Below are positions 29,540 through 30,842 of a stretch of DNA of 30,842 nucleotides, one piece after another (the stretch's first letter is position 1; each line of letters begins with the position of its first letter). The stretch is taken from NCBI GenBank assembly GCA_002305635.1, contig DBPR01000006.1:5706-36547 (forward strand). Reading direction: 5' to 3'. Under the pieces are notes generated by a model. That model was not told the DNA's origin. It worked only from the letters and a program-made list of their open reading frames with translations, and made no database searches. A program made the translations under genes and the position numbers. Origin of the DNA: Anaerolineaceae bacterium UBA1415 (GTDB lineage Bacteria > Chloroflexota > Anaerolineae > Anaerolineales > Anaerolineaceae).

Positions 29540-30842
29540 TTATTTGACAGGCAGCAAGGCTTCCTGAATGGCTTCCTTTAGTGAGCGAACCTCAACCACT
29601 TCGATCCCTTCGGGCCAGGGCTCGGATTTGCGCAGGCGTTTGGGGACGACAGCGCGCTTGAAACCCAGTTTCGCGGCTTCGCGCAGGCGGGTTTGCATCT
29701 GCCCGACCATGCGCAGCTCGCCCGAGAGCCCCACCTCCCCGATCAAGACCGTATCCGCGCGCACAGGGATATCTTTATAGGAAGAACTGATCGCGGTCGC
29801 CACGGCAAGGTCAGCCGCCGGCTCTTCGATCCTCAAGCCGCTGACAACATTGGATATGACGTCCTGATTGCTCAAATTGACGCCAATTCTGCGCGTCAGC
29901 ACCGCCGCCAAAATAAGCAAACGACTGATATCGATCCCATTGGCAGTACGGCGTGGGTTGCCAAAACTGGTCGGCGTGGTCAGCCCCTGAATTTCCACCA
30001 AAAGCGGGCGCGTGCCCTCCATCGTGACCGCGATGGCAGACCCCGGCGCGTTGATCATGCGCTCTGCCAGGAAAACCTCGCTGGGGTTGCGCACCTCGAC
30101 CATGCCGCGCTCCTGCATCTCAAAGACGCCCACCTCGCTGGTCGCGCCGTAGCGGTTCTTGACCGACCGCAGCAAGCGGTAGCTCTGGAAATGCTCGCCC
30201 TCGAGATACAAGACCGTGTCAACAATATGCTCCAGAACGCGTGGGCCCGCGATCGTGCCTTCCTTGGTGACGTGACCGATCAAAAAGACGGTTATGCCGG
30301 TTAGCTTTGCCAGTTCGCGCAGTTTGGCTGCCGATTCGCGCACCTGCGAGATCGAGCCAGCCGCCGATTCCATCTCAGGCAGGGTAACGGTTTGGATGGA
30401 GTCTACAATTACCAGAGAGGGTTTGACCTGCGCGATGTGCTCAAAGATCACGCCCAGATTGGTTTCGGTCACCAGGAGCAAATTGTTCGGCAGCTTTTCT
30501 TCACCTGCCAGGCGAACCGCACGCATTTTGATCTGGCGTTCGGATTCTTCACCGGATACATACAAGATCGTGCTTTTTTCTGCCAGCTGCATCGCCATCT
30601 GGAGCGTGAGCGTGCTTTTGCCGATGCCAGGATCGCCGCCGATCAGGACGATCGAGCCGGGCACAATGCCCCCACCCAAAACGCGCGCGAATTCTTCCAT
30701 CTCAACTGGAACGCGCTCTTCTTTTTGCCCCTCGATCTCAGCCAGATGCTTTACCTGGGAACTCCCACTGACACCCCGCACCTTGGAAACAGCCTTGGTG
30801 GGGGTCTCCTGCACGACTTCTTCAACCATACTGTCCCAGCTT
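29540..30842 (-). CDS. radA: DNA repair protein RadA, N-terminus beyond window
   Basis: RadA/Sms, a RecA-like branch-migration helicase acting in recombination. 429 residues follow an in-frame ATG at 30829, but the codons before it (S-W-D-S-M-V-E-E) match the end of the RadA zinc finger (C-G-S/A-W-x-x-x-V-E-E). The true gene therefore starts outside the window and this Met is internal. Walker A GGDPGIGKST (visible residues 64-73, Lys71) and the RadA-specific KNRYGATSEVG loop (KNRFG form with Tyr) are present. IVDSIQTV is the Walker B region, and the C-terminal Lon-protease-like domain has DLAVATAISSSYKDIPV and GEVGLSGELRMV. The 3' end is complete and has its own terminator. Confidence 0.95.
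   Translation of the reverse strand, partial: SWDSMVEEVVQETPTKAVSKVRGVSGSSQVKHLAEIEGQKEERVPVEMEEFARVLGGGIVPGSIVLIGGDPGIGKSTLTLQMAMQLAEKSTILYVSGEESERQIKMRAVRLAGEEKLPNNLLLVTETNLGVIFEHIAQVKPSLVIVDSIQTVTLPEMESAAGSISQVRESAAKLRELAKLTGITVFLIGHVTKEGTIAGPRVLEHIVDTVLYLEGEHFQSYRLLRSVKNRYGATSEVGVFEMQERGMVEVRNPSEVFLAERMINAPGSAIAVTMEGTRPLLVEIQGLTTPTSFGNPRRTANGIDISRLLILAAVLTRRIGVNLSNQDVISNVVSGLRIEEPAADLAVATAISSSYKDIPVRADTVLIGEVGLSGELRMVGQMQTRLREAAKLGFKRAVVPKRLRKSEPWPEGIEVVEVRSLKEAIQEALLPVK

Noticed and set aside
1..30842. tRNA or rRNA genes
   Set aside because: I looked for T-loop-like GGTTCGA stretches with paired arms and for rRNA motifs in the spacers and found none.

Overview
The window most resembles a chromosomal segment from a member of the Chloroflexota, probably an Anaerolineae-like bacterium. 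This is an inference from gene content and style: a DUF6391 membrane protein, surface proteins with Thr/Pro-rich linkers, a GH114-type lipoprotein, a stand-alone CHAD protein near Pho regulators, and moderate GC. There is no 16S or other marker to prove it. I see no rRNA or tRNA gene, CRISPR array, integrase or transposase.

Region 1 (1-6312, all minus strand) is one surface-polysaccharide operon. It reads from 6312 down: ABC-2 export permease, export ATPase without a sugar-binding tail, rfbC, rfbB, rfbA, rfbD (the dTDP-L-rhamnose pathway), then a GT4-type glycosyltransferase cut by the left edge. Start/stop overlaps show tight coupling. Region 2 (6313-7178) has no gene but holds a block of about seven degenerate hairpin-forming repeat units. 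A divergent part of the same repeat family lies inverted at 29.28-29.38 kb.

Region 3 (7179-9938) has a membrane-anchored rhodanese (minus) and, divergently, a GT2 glycosyltransferase followed by a CorA-family channel whose GMN signature reads GMS. Region 4 (9953-15873, all minus) is phosphate-flavoured: PhoB-like regulator, PhoR-like kinase, PhoU, two tandem thymidylate-kinase-like P-loop proteins (the second with Arg for the Walker A Lys), and a CHAD protein. Intrinsic terminators divide it into three transcription units.

Region 5 (16124-17774, plus) is sufS-sufE. Region 6 (17845-25404, minus) holds an ECF sigma factor and a membrane anti-sigma-like protein, then a repeat-rich spacer, then three tandem paralogues (membrane anchor, Thr/Pro linker, C39-like cysteine peptidase, TPR-like tail) and an MFS transporter. 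This triplicated peptidase cluster beside a sigma/anti-sigma pair is the best candidate for an undescribed system.

Region 7 (25641-30842) has a FmdB-type zinc ribbon protein (plus) and then, on the minus strand, radA (N-terminus beyond the right edge), DUF6391, holA, a GH114-like lipoprotein and a Thr/Pro-rich lipoprotein.

Several reading frames end beyond the window or have better internal starts than the longest open frame. Starts given here use Shine-Dalgarno spacing and family N-termini.
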